21,979 nt of DNA from a virus. Where the stretch lies: the IMG/VR virus record IMGVR_UViG_3300029787_000118, positions 18,317 through 40,295 of that record. The stretch is one strand, 5' to 3'. The position numbers were made by a program, and so were the translations under genes. The notes below the pieces were generated by a model. The model was given only the letters and a program-made list of their open reading frames with translations, made no database searches and was not told the origin of the DNA. This document shows positions 21,979 to 21,979 of the stretch, piece by piece (within the stretch, counting starts at the first letter, position 1; each line of letters opens with the position of its first letter).

Positions 21979-21979
21979 C
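21914..21979 (+). CDS. Start of an exported protein overlapping csgG (3' partial)
   Basis: In a different frame from csgG, ATG 21914 opens 22 codons running to the window edge with a textbook signal peptide: two Lys in the n-region, a core LKLLSLIALMNA, and ASIAYGAD with a likely cut after AYG-A or nearby. AGAGG at 21898-21902 and GGA at 21908-21910 are possible ribosome sites. It would overlap csgG by 65 bases, in keeping with the long csgF/csgG overlap. It is most simply a further exported member of the curli-like module, but what it encodes (CsgE-like factor, secreted substrate or other) cannot be seen here. Confidence 0.6.
   Translation, partial: MKTLKLLSLIALMNASIAYGAD

Overview
The window is the late, virion-and-lysis part of a tailed bacteriophage genome. 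All 17 genes read on the + strand. They are packed with junctions of a few bases or with TAATG/ATGA overlaps, and no stretch over 25 bases lacks a coding candidate. The DNA is AT-rich, with Lys/Asn/Ile-rich proteins and mostly TAA stops. Several proteins belong to types I recognise from marine phages of streamlined Gram-negative hosts such as pelagiphages and T4-like cyanophages. A SAR11-like or similar low-GC marine proteobacterial host is therefore an inference. No capsid, terminase, tail-tube or polymerase gene is present, so phage morphology cannot be fixed from this piece.

Bases 1-6730 hold two adjacent giant fibre/adhesin genes; the first is cut by the window edge. Both are built largely from 17-residue NTTGxxNTAVGxxAL-type repeats. 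Both end in a self-cleaving S74-type intramolecular chaperone domain with the Ser...Lys dyad in place. The second gene has further tandem-repeat blocks in its N-terminal half. Bases 6732-7258 hold two small genes, one of them a single-span membrane protein with a coiled coil.

Bases 7282-19176 hold five large or medium genes that look like virion-interior or DNA-ejection proteins. They are a Gln/Asn-rich 814-residue helical protein, a strongly basic and Gly/Ala-rich membrane-active-looking protein, a conserved 242-residue protein, a 571-residue helical protein and a 1985-residue giant. The giant's C-terminal third carries the hallmarks of a 'polyvalent protein' module. A double-glycine motif with identical spacing (TGGRVxxxTGG) occurs at the start of the 814-residue protein and in the middle of the giant.

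Bases 19181-20667 form a lysis cassette: a T4-type lysozyme with an intact Glu/Asp/Thr catalytic set, a 49-residue small gene, a GTA-type holin, a membrane-anchored coiled-coil protein and a probable 29-residue membrane peptide. Directly coupled to it, bases 20664-21979 encode the outer-membrane curli secretion pore pair CsgF and CsgG, followed by the start of a third exported protein whose signal peptide is nested in the 3' end of csgG. No csgE or curli subunit gene is visible. The curli-like pore module, translationally chained to the lysis genes, is the most interesting system here. It may supply an outer-membrane channel used late in infection, or secrete the product of the gene that begins at the right edge.
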